From Lachnospiraceae bacterium (lineage in GTDB: Bacteria; Bacillota; Clostridia; Lachnospirales; Lachnospiraceae): 64,000 nt of DNA. Within the stretch, counting starts at the first letter, position 1; every line of letters begins with the position of its first letter. The stretch lies in the NCBI GenBank assembly GCA_022483465.1, contig JAKVNF010000001.1:1426001-1490000 (forward strand), in the 5' to 3' direction. Below, in pieces: positions 19,657-28,760 of the stretch. The position numbers were made by a program, and so were the translations under genes. The notes below the pieces were generated by a model. That model saw only the letters and a list, made by a program, of their open reading frames with translations, ran no database searches and was not told where the DNA came from.

Positions 19657-19848
19657 GTCAATGGTAATGATGTTATTCAGATTTGGGTTTCACCCCTGTG
19701 AATAGTAACGATTTCACAGATCCTGCCGCCTGCCGTTTCCCGCTTTGTGACAGATTTGCGGATTCCGATTATGAGTAGACTGTTTCATCACTTTTTGCTT
19801 TTTGAAAAGCTGTCTCCTGAAATTTTCCTTAAATCTTCCCCTGTTCCC

Positions 19849-19877
19849 TTGTTCCGGTGCGGCGGCCGACTTATGAT
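19849..19877 (+). promoter_or_regulatory. Probable dnaK promoter
   Basis: TTGTTC (19849-19854), 17-bp spacer, TATGAT (19872-19877), 40 bp before the dnaK start. No CIRCE operator was seen, so heat-shock HrcA control is not evident. The rest of 19718-19848 shows nothing further that I can support. Confidence 0.6.
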
Positions 19878-19916
19878 CAACCCTGTTTCAAACCACACGA
19901 AAGGACCGGAACCCTC

Positions 19917-21674
19917 ATGAGCAGTATCATCGGCATTGATCTTGGAACCACCAACAGCTGCGCCGCAGTGGTGGAGAACGGGACGCCCGTCATCATCCCC
20001 TCTTCCACCGGCGCACGCACCACACCCTCTGTGGCAGCCTTCACCAAGCAGGGAGAGCACCTGGTGGGCGACATCGCCCGCCGCCAGGCGGCCGTCAACG
20101 CGGAGCGGACCATCTTCTCGGTCAAGCGCCACATGGGCACCGACTGGTCCGTCCGGATCGACGGGCAGGTCTACAAGGCCCCCGAGATCTCCGCGATGAT
20201 CCTCTCGCAGATCCGAAAGGACGCGGAGGCCTTTCTGGGCACCTCGGTCACCCAGGCCGTCATCACCGTTCCCGCCTACTTCAACGATTCCCAGCGCCAG
20301 GCCACCAAGGACGCGGGCACGATCGCGGGGCTGGAGGTGCTGCGCATCATCAATGAGCCCACCTCCGCGGCCCTGGCCTACGGCCTCGACCACGCAGAGC
20401 CCACCAAGGTCCTGGTCTACGACCTGGGCGGCGGCACCTTCGACGTCTCGGTGATCGGCATCAGCGAGGGCGTCATGGAGGTTCTCGCCACCTGCGGCGA
20501 CAACCACCTGGGCGGAGACGACTACGACAAGCGGGTGACGGACTGGATCGTCGACCGCTTCCAGCAGGAGCACCACATCAACCTCACCCGGGACCCGGTG
20601 GCCATGCAGCGCATCCGGGAGGCCGCGGAGGCCGCAAAGAAAGAGCTCTCCACCGCCCAGACGACCCGGATCTCCCTCCCCTACATCGCCGCCGCAGGGA
20701 AGGGCCCCCTGCACCTGGAGCTCGAACTGACGAGGGACAAATTTGTGGAGCTCACCAGGGACCTGACGGACCGCACCGAGGCGCCGGTCCTGCAGGCGCT
20801 CTCCGACGCGGGGCTCACCCCCAGGGATATCGGCAGGGTGCTTCTTGTCGGCGGCTCCACGCGCATGCCCGCGGTGCAGGAGAAGGTCCGCTCGCTCCTT
20901 GGGCGGGATCCCTCCCACAGCGTCAACCCGGATGAGTGCGTCGCCATCGGCGCCGCGATCCAGGCCAGCACCCTCGCCGGCAACGCCCTGGTGCCCCGGG
21001 GCGCCTCCGAGAGCCTGGTGCTCTTCGACGTGACGCCCATGACCCTCTCCATCGAGACCGTGGGCGGCGTCTCCACGCCCCTGATTGCGCGCAACACCAC
21101 GATTCCCACCCGCCTCTCCAAGACCTTCTACGCCACCTCCCCGATCCAGCGGGAGGCGGAGATCCGGGTCCTGCAGGGGGACCGGCCCCTGGCAAGGGAC
21201 AACAAGCTGATCGGCCACTTCCGGCTCCGGGGCCTTCGGAGCACCCAGGGCGGGGGGCCCCAGATCGATGTCACCTTCGACATCGACGCCAACGGCATCC
21301 TCACCGTCTCCGCCCAGGACCAGGCCAGCGGCAAGATGAAGTCCATCACGATCACTGCCTCGGACCGCATGTCCCAGGATGAGGTCATGGAGGCCAGGGC
21401 GAAGGCCCAGATCTACCAGGCCCAGGATGAACTCCGCCGCAAGGGTCTTGCCCTCTACCAGGACTGCCAGGAGGTCCTATCACGGTCCCAGGCGCTTTCC
21501 GGGGACAAGAAGCGCCTGCCGGGCAAGGCGGCGCGCAAGGAGCTCACCCGCCTCGAGAAGGAGCTCTCCCGGTCCATGTCGCGCTTTCGCGCGGACAAGA
21601 TCGCCCAGGAGATGCTCGACGACATGCAGCAGGCCAGGACGGCCCTGGAGACGGCCCTGACGCCCTACCAGTAA
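19917..21674 (+). CDS. DnaK/Hsp70-family chaperone (solitary paralogue)
   Basis: 585 aa. The nucleotide-binding domain has [31 protein letters not shown] and [11 protein letters not shown], and the substrate-binding domain has LLDVTP-like [16 protein letters not shown]. The C-terminal lid is shorter than in standard DnaK, and the DnaK-type EEVD-like acidic tail is absent. No grpE, dnaJ or hrcA is nearby and no CIRCE is seen, so this is likely a second, specialised Hsp70 rather than the housekeeping copy. ATP-dependent folding role is inferred from the family. Confidence 0.88.
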   Translation: MSSIIGIDLGTTNSCAAVVENGTPVIIPSSTGARTTPSVAAFTKQGEHLVGDIARRQAAVNAERTIFSVKRHMGTDWSVRIDGQVYKAPEISAMILSQIRKDAEAFLGTSVTQAVITVPAYFNDSQRQATKDAGTIAGLEVLRIINEPTSAALAYGLDHAEPTKVLVYDLGGGTFDVSVIGISEGVMEVLATCGDNHLGGDDYDKRVTDWIVDRFQQEHHINLTRDPVAMQRIREAAEAAKKELSTAQTTRISLPYIAAAGKGPLHLELELTRDKFVELTRDLTDRTEAPVLQALSDAGLTPRDIGRVLLVGGSTRMPAVQEKVRSLLGRDPSHSVNPDECVAIGAAIQASTLAGNALVPRGASESLVLFDVTPMTLSIETVGGVSTPLIARNTTIPTRLSKTFYATSPIQREAEIRVLQGDRPLARDNKLIGHFRLRGLRSTQGGGPQIDVTFDIDANGILTVSAQDQASGKMKSITITASDRMSQDEVMEARAKAQIYQAQDELRRKGLALYQDCQEVLSRSQALSGDKKRLPGKAARKELTRLEKELSRSMSRFRADKIAQEMLDDMQQARTALETALTPYQ

Positions 21675-21686
21675 GACAAAACCAAC

Positions 21687-21757
21687 TGACAGGATCCCTC
21701 CTCACAGGACACGGAAGTGCAAAGTCCTGTGGAGGGGGACATTTCCTGTCCGGAAAA
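21687..21757. repeat. Solo left-end remnant related to the IS3 element
   Basis: About 70 bp resemble the first 80 bp of the IS3 element at 2498, from TGA..GGATCC through GGAGGGGGACATTTC and TGTCC.GAAA, with the same palindrome. The ATG of orfA is CTG here and nothing of the transposase follows. It is a decayed end or a deletion derivative. Confidence 0.7.
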
Positions 21758-21769
21758 ATCATGAAAAAA

Positions 21770-21815
21770 TCGTCAGCCGGGACAAGCCCAGCTGACGACG
21801 TCACGATCGTTTTTC
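21770..21815. terminator. Hairpin between dnaK and the convergent hydrolase
   Basis: CGTCAGC pairs with GCTGACG (about 21769-21798) and TTTTT follows 14 bases later. Likely a terminator for dnaK, though the T-run is displaced. Confidence 0.45.
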
Positions 21816-21890
21816 CGTTCCACGGACGGGCCCATGCCAAGCCGGCGAGAGTCCGTTCTTTTGTTTTGCCTGGATTTGGTCACCCGATGC

Positions 21891-22865
21891 TCACTGGGCG
21901 AACTGCTCCTCCACATTCTCCCGGTCCTTCAGAATCCAGGGGGAGAGCTTCTTGTAGAATTTCTCCACCCGCGTCCAGTAGGTGGCAGAGTCCTCCAGGA
22001 CCGCGCCCATGTGCCCGGCGTCGCCGATCCAGAGGAACTCCTTCTTGCAGCCCGCCGCCTCGAAGAGACGGGGCATCATGCTCGGCGGCACCACCTCGTC
22101 GTCCTCTCCGTGGACAAACAGGGTCGGGGTGACGGATTCCTCCACCGCCCGCACCGGAGAGGCCTTGGCGAGATCGTATTTCCCGCGCAGCCGGCAGACG
22201 ATCCGAAGCGCAAACAGCAGGACGGCGGCCGGGAAGAAGTGCTTTTTCCGCTCATAGAGGAAGTGCAGCTCGTCCTGGGCACTGGTGAAGGCGGAGTCGG
22301 CGACCACGCCCTTCACCTGTGAGGGCATCCGCTCTCCGGTGGCCTGCAGGATCGCGGCGGCCCCTAAGGAGACGCCGTGCAGCACGATCACCGCATCCCG
22401 GTCCTGCTGCACGATCCAGCGGACCCAGCGGAGCAGGTCCTGGCTGTCCGGAAGGCCCATGCCCACCACGTGGCCCTCGCTGGCGCCATGGCCCCGAAGG
22501 TCCGGCAGCAACACGTGCATGCCGTAGGTCTCATAATAGCGCTGTGCAAACAGCCCCGCGCCGTCCGCGCTGTCGCCGTAGCCGTGCACGCAGACCGCGT
22601 ACCGGTGGCAGGACTCGTCCTCCTGGGGGATGAAGTTGGCGTGCAGCTGCAGGCCGTCCTCCGAGGAGAGGAAGATGTCCTCGCGCTTTGCGTGCTCGTT
22701 CATCCAGCGGCGACCCTCCGCCCAGGGATCCTCCGGGCCGGCGGGGCACTTCTTCGGCACGAGCAGCTGATCGTAGTAGAAATTTGCCGTTCCGAACAGG
22801 GCGCCGACGGCGGCCCAAGCCACCATATCCAGCAGAAACTCCGCATTCTTCTTTGCTGATGACAT
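21891..22865 (-). CDS. Alpha/beta hydrolase with N-terminal membrane segment
   Basis: 324 aa. One hydrophobic helix (about residues 10-28) may anchor it to the membrane. The core shows the oxyanion VHGYGDS, the nucleophile elbow HGVSLGAA (GxSxG), the acid HGEDDEVVPP and the His GDAGHMG, so the triad is complete. The family includes bacterial acylglycerol lipases and BAAT-like thioesterases; the substrate is unknown. The stop-to-start gap to the upstream sensor gene is only 14 bp, so the two are probably co-transcribed. Confidence 0.82.
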   Translation of the reverse strand: MSSAKKNAEFLLDMVAWAAVGALFGTANFYYDQLLVPKKCPAGPEDPWAEGRRWMNEHAKREDIFLSSEDGLQLHANFIPQEDESCHRYAVCVHGYGDSADGAGLFAQRYYETYGMHVLLPDLRGHGASEGHVVGMGLPDSQDLLRWVRWIVQQDRDAVIVLHGVSLGAAAILQATGERMPSQVKGVVADSAFTSAQDELHFLYERKKHFFPAAVLLFALRIVCRLRGKYDLAKASPVRAVEESVTPTLFVHGEDDEVVPPSMMPRLFEAAGCKKEFLWIGDAGHMGAVLEDSATYWTRVEKFYKKLSPWILKDRENVEEQFAQ

Positions 22866-22879
22866 CTGAAAAACCTCCC

Positions 22880-25042
22880 TTACTCTGCTGGCTCTCCCAG
22901 CTGCAGGCTGACACTGATCTCAAACCGGGAGCCGCTTCCGAAGCTGCTCCGCACCTGTATGCTGCCCCCCATGGAGCTGATCACCCGCCTGGCGATCGAG
23001 AGCTCCCCGGAGGGATCATCGAAGAGCACCGGGAGTTTGGCATCCGGGATGCCGCTCCCCGTGTCCTGAATCGTGAAGTGAAAGTAGGCACTGTCCCGCA
23101 CCGGGGCATCTGCCACCGCAGTCAGGATGATTTTACCCCCGCTTGCCGTATTCTGCACTGCATTCTCCAGAATTCCGAGAAAGGCGAGCTGGAGGCCGGG
23201 CTTGCTGCCCACGACCCGGTCCGGCACCGTCCCGTTGGTCTCGCAGGAGAAGATGATGCCCTTCTCCCGGCACTGGGGCCGGATCACCTTGCGCACCGTA
23301 GCAAGGCACTCGGACAGAAGAAACGGCGCCGTGACGATGCTGCGCTCGGCGGGATCGATCTTCGCGATCTCCTCCAGGTCCGTGAGCATGCCGGGCACCG
23401 CGCCGGCCAGCGCCTGGATTCGTTCGTCGATCTTGATCAGCCGGTCGGCGGTCTCGTGCTTTTGGGCCTCCGCCGCCAGGCTCTGGATCGCGTTCATCTG
23501 GCCGCCGACGAGATGGCGCACCCGCCCCACGGTCTTTCCCTTTTCCTTCTCCCGGACCCGGCTGTCGGTGTCCTGCTTCTGCAGGCCCAGCTCCTTCTGC
23601 TGGATCTCCTCCTTCAGGTGTCCGATCTGGGTCAGATACCCCTGGCGGTTGCCCTCCTGCTCGGCGCGGATGGCCTCGATCTGCTCCTGGCTCTGCGCCT
23701 TCGTCTCGTCGTTCTCCTTGCGCAGGGCTGCGATCTTCTCCTCACTCTCCTGCCGCAGGGCCTCGACCTTCACATCGCACTCGGCGGTCAGGTGGCGGCG
23801 AAGCTCCTCCTCGTTCTTTTCGGCCTCGCTCTTCTCGTCGGCCAGGGCCTGCTTTTCGGCGGCAAGGCTCTCCTCGAGCTCCTGGATGCGCTGGCTCTGG
23901 GCATTTTGGGTCTCCCGGAGCGCTGCCAGCTCCTCATTGGCCTTCTCCAGGGAGGCCTTTGCCTCGTCCCGCTCCTTTTCCAGCGACTCCCGCTCTCCAA
24001 CGGCCTCCTGCAGGGCCTCCTTGCGGGCGGCATCCGCCGCGGACTGCAGCTTTTCGTCCGCCTCCTTGTGAGCCAGCTTCACCGCATCCTGCGCCGCCTG
24101 GATCAGGCGGCCGGTCTCCTCGATCTTCTTTTTGGCCTCTTCGGTCTGCCGCTTGGCCTCCTCCTGCTCCCGCACGGTGTCCGCGTCGAGCTGACGGATC
24201 CGGTCCTGGATCTCCTCCTCCCGGATGGTCTTGAGCTCCTCCTCCACCTTCTGGTGCTGCTTTGCAAGGTCCTCCAAAATCGAGGTCATGTCGGCAAACA
24301 AGAGGTAGAGGATCACTCGGTTCCCCTTCTTCTCCCGGTAGGCGCACCTTGCGGTGATCTCCACGGGGACCTTCTTCTCCTCCTTCGTGAGGGCGGTGAG
24401 GCGAAGGGAGGCAGGGGCCGTCCCCTCCTCCTTCATCAGCCTGCCGCAGAGGGCGCGCAAAAGCTTTTGATCCGCCGCCTCCAGCGCAAAGAACGGGTTC
24501 AGATCGGCCCGGTCGTAGAACGCATCCAGCGGATAGCCCAGGGCGTCGGCCAGACAGGTGTTGGCATAGAGCTCCCGAAGGGTGCCGGGATTCGTGCCGT
24601 TCCCCGCAAGGACCATGAGGCCCGCCGGGACGTTCTCGATGAACTCCCGGATCTGGTCCGCCTCGGAGGGCTCATACCTGCGGGACATGCCCACGTAGAT
24701 CAGGCGGTAGTCCGCCCCCTGCCGGCAGATCGAGAGGGAGCAGCGCAGGTTGACCGTCTCCTGCTCCCGCTTGGGGATCAGGTTGACGTCATAGACCACG
24801 GTATTGGTCTCTCCCGGCACCAGGGCAGACTTGATTGAGGCGATGTCCACGGCGTAGGGCTGGGGATCCCGGCCGATCAGGCTGTCGATGAAGTCCAGGA
24901 CCTCCTTCCGGGTCTTCAGGTGAAAGATCCCGTCCGGCGTCACCCAGACCAGGTCATCGGCGAGCACCGCGGCCGCCGCGGCCGCATCCCGCTCCTGGTA
25001 CAGGCTGTAAATGAAGTTTTTACCAAAATCAATAGGGGTCAT
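22880..25042 (-). CDS. Soluble sensor histidine kinase-like protein: NTF2-like, PAS, long coiled coil, HATPase
   Basis: 720 aa with no membrane helix. Residues 1-130 look like an NTF2/SnoaL-like fold. About 135-260 is a PAS-like domain (FIENVPAGLMVLAG and the repeat Y-x-N-T). About 265-480 is a highly charged Glu/Lys-rich coiled coil. The C-terminus has a GHKL ATPase with N box (GILENAVQNT), G1 (IQDTGSGIP) and G2 (FGSGSRFEI). The expected H-box is degenerate: VRHLVGGQMNAIQSL is the only candidate phospho-acceptor region. No response regulator is adjacent. Cytosolic signalling protein; input unknown. Confidence 0.75.
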   Translation of the reverse strand: MTPIDFGKNFIYSLYQERDAAAAAAVLADDLVWVTPDGIFHLKTRKEVLDFIDSLIGRDPQPYAVDIASIKSALVPGETNTVVYDVNLIPKREQETVNLRCSLSICRQGADYRLIYVGMSRRYEPSEADQIREFIENVPAGLMVLAGNGTNPGTLRELYANTCLADALGYPLDAFYDRADLNPFFALEAADQKLLRALCGRLMKEEGTAPASLRLTALTKEEKKVPVEITARCAYREKKGNRVILYLLFADMTSILEDLAKQHQKVEEELKTIREEEIQDRIRQLDADTVREQEEAKRQTEEAKKKIEETGRLIQAAQDAVKLAHKEADEKLQSAADAARKEALQEAVGERESLEKERDEAKASLEKANEELAALRETQNAQSQRIQELEESLAAEKQALADEKSEAEKNEEELRRHLTAECDVKVEALRQESEEKIAALRKENDETKAQSQEQIEAIRAEQEGNRQGYLTQIGHLKEEIQQKELGLQKQDTDSRVREKEKGKTVGRVRHLVGGQMNAIQSLAAEAQKHETADRLIKIDERIQALAGAVPGMLTDLEEIAKIDPAERSIVTAPFLLSECLATVRKVIRPQCREKGIIFSCETNGTVPDRVVGSKPGLQLAFLGILENAVQNTASGGKIILTAVADAPVRDSAYFHFTIQDTGSGIPDAKLPVLFDDPSGELSIARRVISSMGGSIQVRSSFGSGSRFEISVSLQLGEPAE

Positions 25043-25132
25043 AACGCGTTTATTATACCATCCCTTTCCCGGGGATTCCGCTCCCTGCGGGCTTTTTTCC
25101 CCGCCCCGGCGGTAGTGGTGTTATACTCAGAA

Positions 25133-25440
25133 GGCGTTAGTTAAGAAACGGGTTGATAAGCGATCGCCTAGCATGAGACCACTAATACCTCACTTTGAGC
25201 TCGAGCTGGGTACACTCCTATCCGTGCTGTGTTGCATCATGTAACAAAGCATCACCTAGATTGCCTAAACACATACACTCACTTGCCGAGTATGTGACTA
25301 TAAATAACAAGATAGGCATTATGCGGAGAAGAAAAGAGCTCCAAATGGGGATTCTATATCTTCATCGGACATTATCGCGTCGAGAGTTCACCATGGAGGT
25401 TGTGGTATGGAACCCATCAACCCGGTTCTTTACTAACGCC
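25133..25440 (+). mobile_element. 308-bp MITE with IS1595-type ends, copy 2 (5' leader of the DUF1292 gene)
   Basis: Left end GGCGTTAGTTAAGAAACGGG, right end reading CCGGTTCTTTACTAACGCC. Flanked by a 9-bp TACTCAGAA duplication (25124-25132, 25441-25449). It lies between a possible -10 (TATACT, 25123-25128, overlapping the duplication) and the ribosome binding site of the DUF1292 gene, so it may now be transcribed as that gene's leader. Its internal frame runs out but is not in frame with DUF1292. Confidence 0.92.
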
Positions 25441-25481
25441 TACTCAGAAAAAAACAAAGCACCCCGAAAGGAGGCTCACCC

Positions 25482-25796
25482 ATGCCAGACCAGAACAACA
25501 TCCATCCCGATGCCCCGTCCGAAGACGAGGGCAGCGACCGCATCACCCTGACAGACGAAAACGGCCAGAAGCAGGAATTCGAATTCCTGGATTTCATTGA
25601 CTACTCCGACAAACAGTACGCCGTACTCGCGCCCCTCGAGGGCGAGGCGGACGACGACCAGGTGCTGATCTTTGAGGTGGAGAACGCAGACCAGGAGAAC
25701 AACACCCTGATCCCCGTCGCCGACGAAGGTCTCGCCAACGCGATCTTTGAGCTGTTCCGCAACCGGAACGCGGACCGCTTCGAATTTGAGTCCTGA
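25482..25796 (+). CDS. DUF1292 family protein
   Basis: 104 aa, very acidic (rich in Asp and Glu). The core LTDENGQKQEFEFLDFIDY and YAVLAPLE with a VLIFEVE strand is typical of DUF1292, a small Firmicute family of unknown function. AAAGGAGG precedes the ATG. A MITE has been inserted immediately upstream of its leader. A plus-strand terminator lies 29 bp past the stop, inside the convergent GH13 gene. Confidence 0.85.
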   Translation: MPDQNNIHPDAPSEDEGSDRITLTDENGQKQEFEFLDFIDYSDKQYAVLAPLEGEADDDQVLIFEVENADQENNTLIPVADEGLANAIFELFRNRNADRFEFES

Positions 25797-25804
25797 CCCG
25801 CTTC

Positions 25805-27709
25805 TCAGCGGCAGGCAAACAGGTAGGCATCCTGCGGCGAAAGCGTGAGCAGGATGCCTTTTTCCATCCGCTCATAGGTAAGCGCTTCCCCGAGAAGGTC
25901 CGTGTCCGAGACGGGCTCTGTAACGCCCAGAAGGGCAAGGGGAAGGAAGACCTGGGTGGGCTCCTCCTCCGCAGAGATCACCGCAACGAAGGTGCTCTCC
26001 CCGTCCTGCCTTGCCAGGGCCAGGGTCTGGCCCTGGGCATACAAAAACTGCATGCCGCCCTTGGAAAAGGCCGGGTTCTGCCGCCGCACCTCGATCAGAC
26101 GGTGGTACAGGGCATACTCCTTGGTGCCCGTGATGTCCCGGCTCCAGGGCATGGGATAGCGGCAGCCCTCGTTGGTCTGCGGCAGGCCGTCAATCCCCGC
26201 CTCATCGCCGTAGTAGACGCTGGGGCAGCCGATCAGCGTAAACAGAAAGATCGCCATCCCGCGGACCATCTTCCAGGTGATGGAAGGGTCGTTGTGGAAG
26301 CGCGGCACGTCGTGGCTGTCCACCAGGTTGAACTGGTTCTGCCAGAACACGTAGGGCATCTTTGCCAGGTAGGAGAGGATCACGTTCTTCACGTCCCCAG
26401 CAGAAAGGCGCCGGGTGTTGTCCCGCATGACCGGATTGCGGGAGAGGAAGAGATCCGGCTGGCCGTAGAAGTCCCGGATCACCCGGCTGCAGCCGTAGTA
26501 GTTCATCGGGGAATCCCAGGCATCGCCCTGCTGCCGCTCCGAGCACTCGTCCCAGTCCTCTGCGAGGATGTACGCCTGGGGGTTCACCGAGCGGATGGCC
26601 TTTCGGATCTCCGGCCAGACCTCGTCCGCGTACTGGTACTTCCCGTTGCGGGCCATCACGTCCGCCACATCAAAGCGCCAGCCGTCGATGGAATAGGGGG
26701 GCTTGAGCCACTTCTTCAGGACCGAGTCCTCCGCCTTGTAGAGCCTCTCCCGGAGCTTCTCGCTCCCGTAGTTCAAGGTGGGCAGGGTGTCCAGGTTCCA
26801 CCAGCCCTTGTAATGGTTGGTGCCCTTCTCAAAGAAGTAGTAGCTGCGCTCCTCAGAGTCCGGGTTGTGGTAGGCCCCGACGGAGGTGTCGAAGAAAGCG
26901 CCGTCCCGGTTGAACCACTTGTGGTTTGCCCCGGTGTGATTGATGGAGATGTCCAGGATCAGGCGCATGCCGTTCTCGTGGAGTGCTTTCGAGAGCGAGG
27001 CCAGGGCCGCATCCCCGCCGAAGTGCTCGTCCACGTGAAAGTAGTCGATGCAGTCGTACTTGTGCACCGAGGGGCCACGGAAGATCGGGTTGATGTAGAG
27101 TGCCGTGACGCCCAGCTGCTTCAGGTAGGGGATCTTCTGCTCAATGCCCTTCAGGTCGCCGCCGTGAAAGTCCAGGCAGTGTCCCTCCTCATAGGTAAGC
27201 GGCACATCCTCCCAGTGGTCCCGGTGGATCGACGGGTACCCGTAGGCGGTGTACTCCCCGCTTTTCACGTCGTTGGACGGATCCCCGTTGGCAAACCGCT
27301 CCGGAAAGATCTGGTAGAACACGGCGGACTTGACCCAGGCCGGCTGCTCGTAGTCCGCAAGCAGCACAAAGCTGGTGCTGTGATCCGGCATGTAGTCCTG
27401 GATGCCCCGCTGGGTGTAGTAAAAGATCCTGTCCGCGCAGATCAGATAGAAGCGGTACTCGCACCGGGGATCCTCCATGGCAAACGAGCCTTTGTACCAG
27501 GCAAGGCCGTTCTGCTCTTTTTCTTTTTGCATCTCCTGAATGAGCTGGGCGCCGTTTTGCCTCGTCCAGAGCATCACGTGCTCCACCGGGGCGTCTGCAA
27601 ACATGCGCAGCCGCACCGATACCGTATCCCCCAGTTGGGGCCTCTGGCAGGAGACATAGTTTCTGGTCCCGTCGCTGTATACGCTGTCCTTCCAGTCTGC
27701 TGTTCTCAT
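25805..27709 (-). CDS. GH13 alpha-glucan hydrolase (neopullulanase/cyclomaltodextrinase-like)
   Basis: 634 aa. An N-terminal carbohydrate-binding beta domain (about 1-130) precedes the TIM barrel. Catalytic motifs include DISINHTGANH, the nucleophile in IDGWRFDVADV, the acid in ILAEDWDE and the transition-state Asp in NLVDSHDVPR. No signal peptide, so it works on imported maltodextrins in the cytoplasm. It is upstream-linked to a lipid-kinase gene and close to malQ, giving an alpha-glucan set. Confidence 0.9.
   Translation of the reverse strand: MRTADWKDSVYSDGTRNYVSCQRPQLGDTVSVRLRMFADAPVEHVMLWTRQNGAQLIQEMQKEKEQNGLAWYKGSFAMEDPRCEYRFYLICADRIFYYTQRGIQDYMPDHSTSFVLLADYEQPAWVKSAVFYQIFPERFANGDPSNDVKSGEYTAYGYPSIHRDHWEDVPLTYEEGHCLDFHGGDLKGIEQKIPYLKQLGVTALYINPIFRGPSVHKYDCIDYFHVDEHFGGDAALASLSKALHENGMRLILDISINHTGANHKWFNRDGAFFDTSVGAYHNPDSEERSYYFFEKGTNHYKGWWNLDTLPTLNYGSEKLRERLYKAEDSVLKKWLKPPYSIDGWRFDVADVMARNGKYQYADEVWPEIRKAIRSVNPQAYILAEDWDECSERQQGDAWDSPMNYYGCSRVIRDFYGQPDLFLSRNPVMRDNTRRLSAGDVKNVILSYLAKMPYVFWQNQFNLVDSHDVPRFHNDPSITWKMVRGMAIFLFTLIGCPSVYYGDEAGIDGLPQTNEGCRYPMPWSRDITGTKEYALYHRLIEVRRQNPAFSKGGMQFLYAQGQTLALARQDGESTFVAVISAEEEPTQVFLPLALLGVTEPVSDTDLLGEALTYERMEKGILLTLSPQDAYLFACR
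25825..25864 (+). terminator. DUF1292 terminator embedded in the GH13 coding region
   Basis: AGGCATCCTGC (25825-25835) and GCAGGATGCCT (25849-25859) form an 11-bp perfect stem followed by TTTTT on the plus strand. It overlaps the last 20 codons of the convergent GH13 gene. Confidence 0.85.
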
Positions 27710-27747
27710 CGTTTTCTCCTGATTTTCTCTGTATTCCTGTTACAACA

Positions 27748-27780
27748 AAGCGGCAGGTACCCTGGTATCTGCCGCATTTT
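27748..27780 (-). terminator. Hairpin between the lipid kinase and GH13 genes
   Basis: GCGGCAG.TACC pairs with GGTA.CTGCCGC, followed on the minus strand by TTTGTTG. Could weaken read-through from the lipid kinase gene into the GH13 gene. Confidence 0.5.
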
Positions 27781-27782
27781 CC

Positions 27783-28751
27783 TCACATGAGCAGCCGGAT
27801 CTTCTGCGCTCCGACCCGGACCGTGATGTCGGAGGATTTGCCCTCCACCTCGCCGTCGGTGTGCACCCAGAGCGGCCGGTCCGCCTGCAGGCGGATCTGC
27901 CGGCCCCGCTCCATCCAGAACACGTCCCGAAGCTTGACGTGGGCGCCCTTGTAGGCCATCGGGAACGCGCGGAAGAACACCATCTTGCTGTGCAGCGGGT
28001 TGGAGATGCACACGTCCATCACCCCGTCGTCCCCGTCCGCCTCCGGGCAGAAGCGAAAGCCGCCGCCCTCATAGGCGGTGTTCATGCAGACCGCAAAGAG
28101 GCCCCGGTGATAGGCCTGCTGCCTTCCGTCGATGTCCAGCCGAAGCTCCGCGAGCTTTGTGGTAAAGATGAGCCGGATAGCCACGCAGATGTAGATCAGC
28201 TTGCCCAGGTGCAGGTGGTTCAGGACCGGCTTGAACCGGGAGATCTCGACCCCCTGGCAGATGGCGGCGTCATAGCCAAAGCCGCAGCTGACCGCAAAGC
28301 GGCGCACGTCCCCGGCTTTGCGCCCCCGTCCCACCGGCTGGATGTCGGAGAGGTTGTGGTAGACCACCTCGCCGAAGTCGAGGGTGCGCTGCACCTTGCC
28401 CTGCAGGATCACGCGGAGCACCTCCTCCGGCCGCTGGGCAAGGCCCAGGGCCCGCGCGAGATCGTTCCCCGATCCCGCGGGCACCAGGCCGAGCCGCACC
28501 CGGGAGAAGTCCTCCACCGCGTTCACGGCCCGATTGAAGGTGCCGTCCCCGCCCACGATGACAAGGTTGATCTCCTCCCCTTGCGTCTCCCGGAGCACCT
28601 CTTTGCAGACCGCCTCGATGTCCCGCTCCGGGGTGGACTGATGGACGCGGATGTCCGCGCCGCTGGCATCGAGCAGGGGCTTCAGGGCCGCGAACTGCTT
28701 TCCGGTCCTTCCGGATGCCCCGGCCGGATTCACCACGAAATGAAATACCAT
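27783..28751 (-). CDS. Diacylglycerol kinase-family lipid kinase (DagK/YegS type)
   Basis: 322 aa. The N-terminal catalytic domain has NPAGASGRTGK, the VGGDGTFNRAVN nucleotide motif and PAGSGNDLARAL. The C-terminal beta-sandwich includes NTAYEGGGFRFCPEA and DGVMDVCI. Phosphorylates diacylglycerol or a related lipid at the membrane inner face. Sits between GH13 and GH2 genes on the same strand (9-bp gap to the GH2 stop); the link to sugar metabolism is positional only. Confidence 0.88.
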   Translation of the reverse strand: MVFHFVVNPAGASGRTGKQFAALKPLLDASGADIRVHQSTPERDIEAVCKEVLRETQGEEINLVIVGGDGTFNRAVNAVEDFSRVRLGLVPAGSGNDLARALGLAQRPEEVLRVILQGKVQRTLDFGEVVYHNLSDIQPVGRGRKAGDVRRFAVSCGFGYDAAICQGVEISRFKPVLNHLHLGKLIYICVAIRLIFTTKLAELRLDIDGRQQAYHRGLFAVCMNTAYEGGGFRFCPEADGDDGVMDVCISNPLHSKMVFFRAFPMAYKGAHVKLRDVFWMERGRQIRLQADRPLWVHTDGEVEGKSSDITVRVGAQKIRLLM

Positions 28752-28760
28752 ATCTGCCCC

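Larger units (their letters stand above)
16809..19709 (-). mobile_element. IS66-family element carrying a MITE
   Basis: Ends are inverted: GTTACTATTCACGGGG at 16809 and CCCCTGTGAATAGTAAC ending at 19709. An 8-bp GATTTCAC duplication is at 16801-16808 and 19710-19717, as expected for IS66. It contains a transposase (16960-18789) and an accessory gene whose sixth codon is interrupted by the 308-bp MITE at 19168-19475. Without the MITE the element would be about 2.6 kb. It sits in the glpK-dnaK divergent region, about 240 bp upstream of glpK. Confidence 0.9.

Noticed and set aside
19788-21218. A 476-codon minus-strand open frame opposite dnaK
   Set aside because: Shadow of a GC-rich gene; composition is Gly/Val/Asp-rich with no recognisable domain, and the plus strand is a clear DnaK.
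22688-24838. A 716-codon plus-strand frame opposite the sensor kinase
   Set aside because: Leu-rich mirror of the Glu/Lys coiled coil; no domain and no plausible start site.
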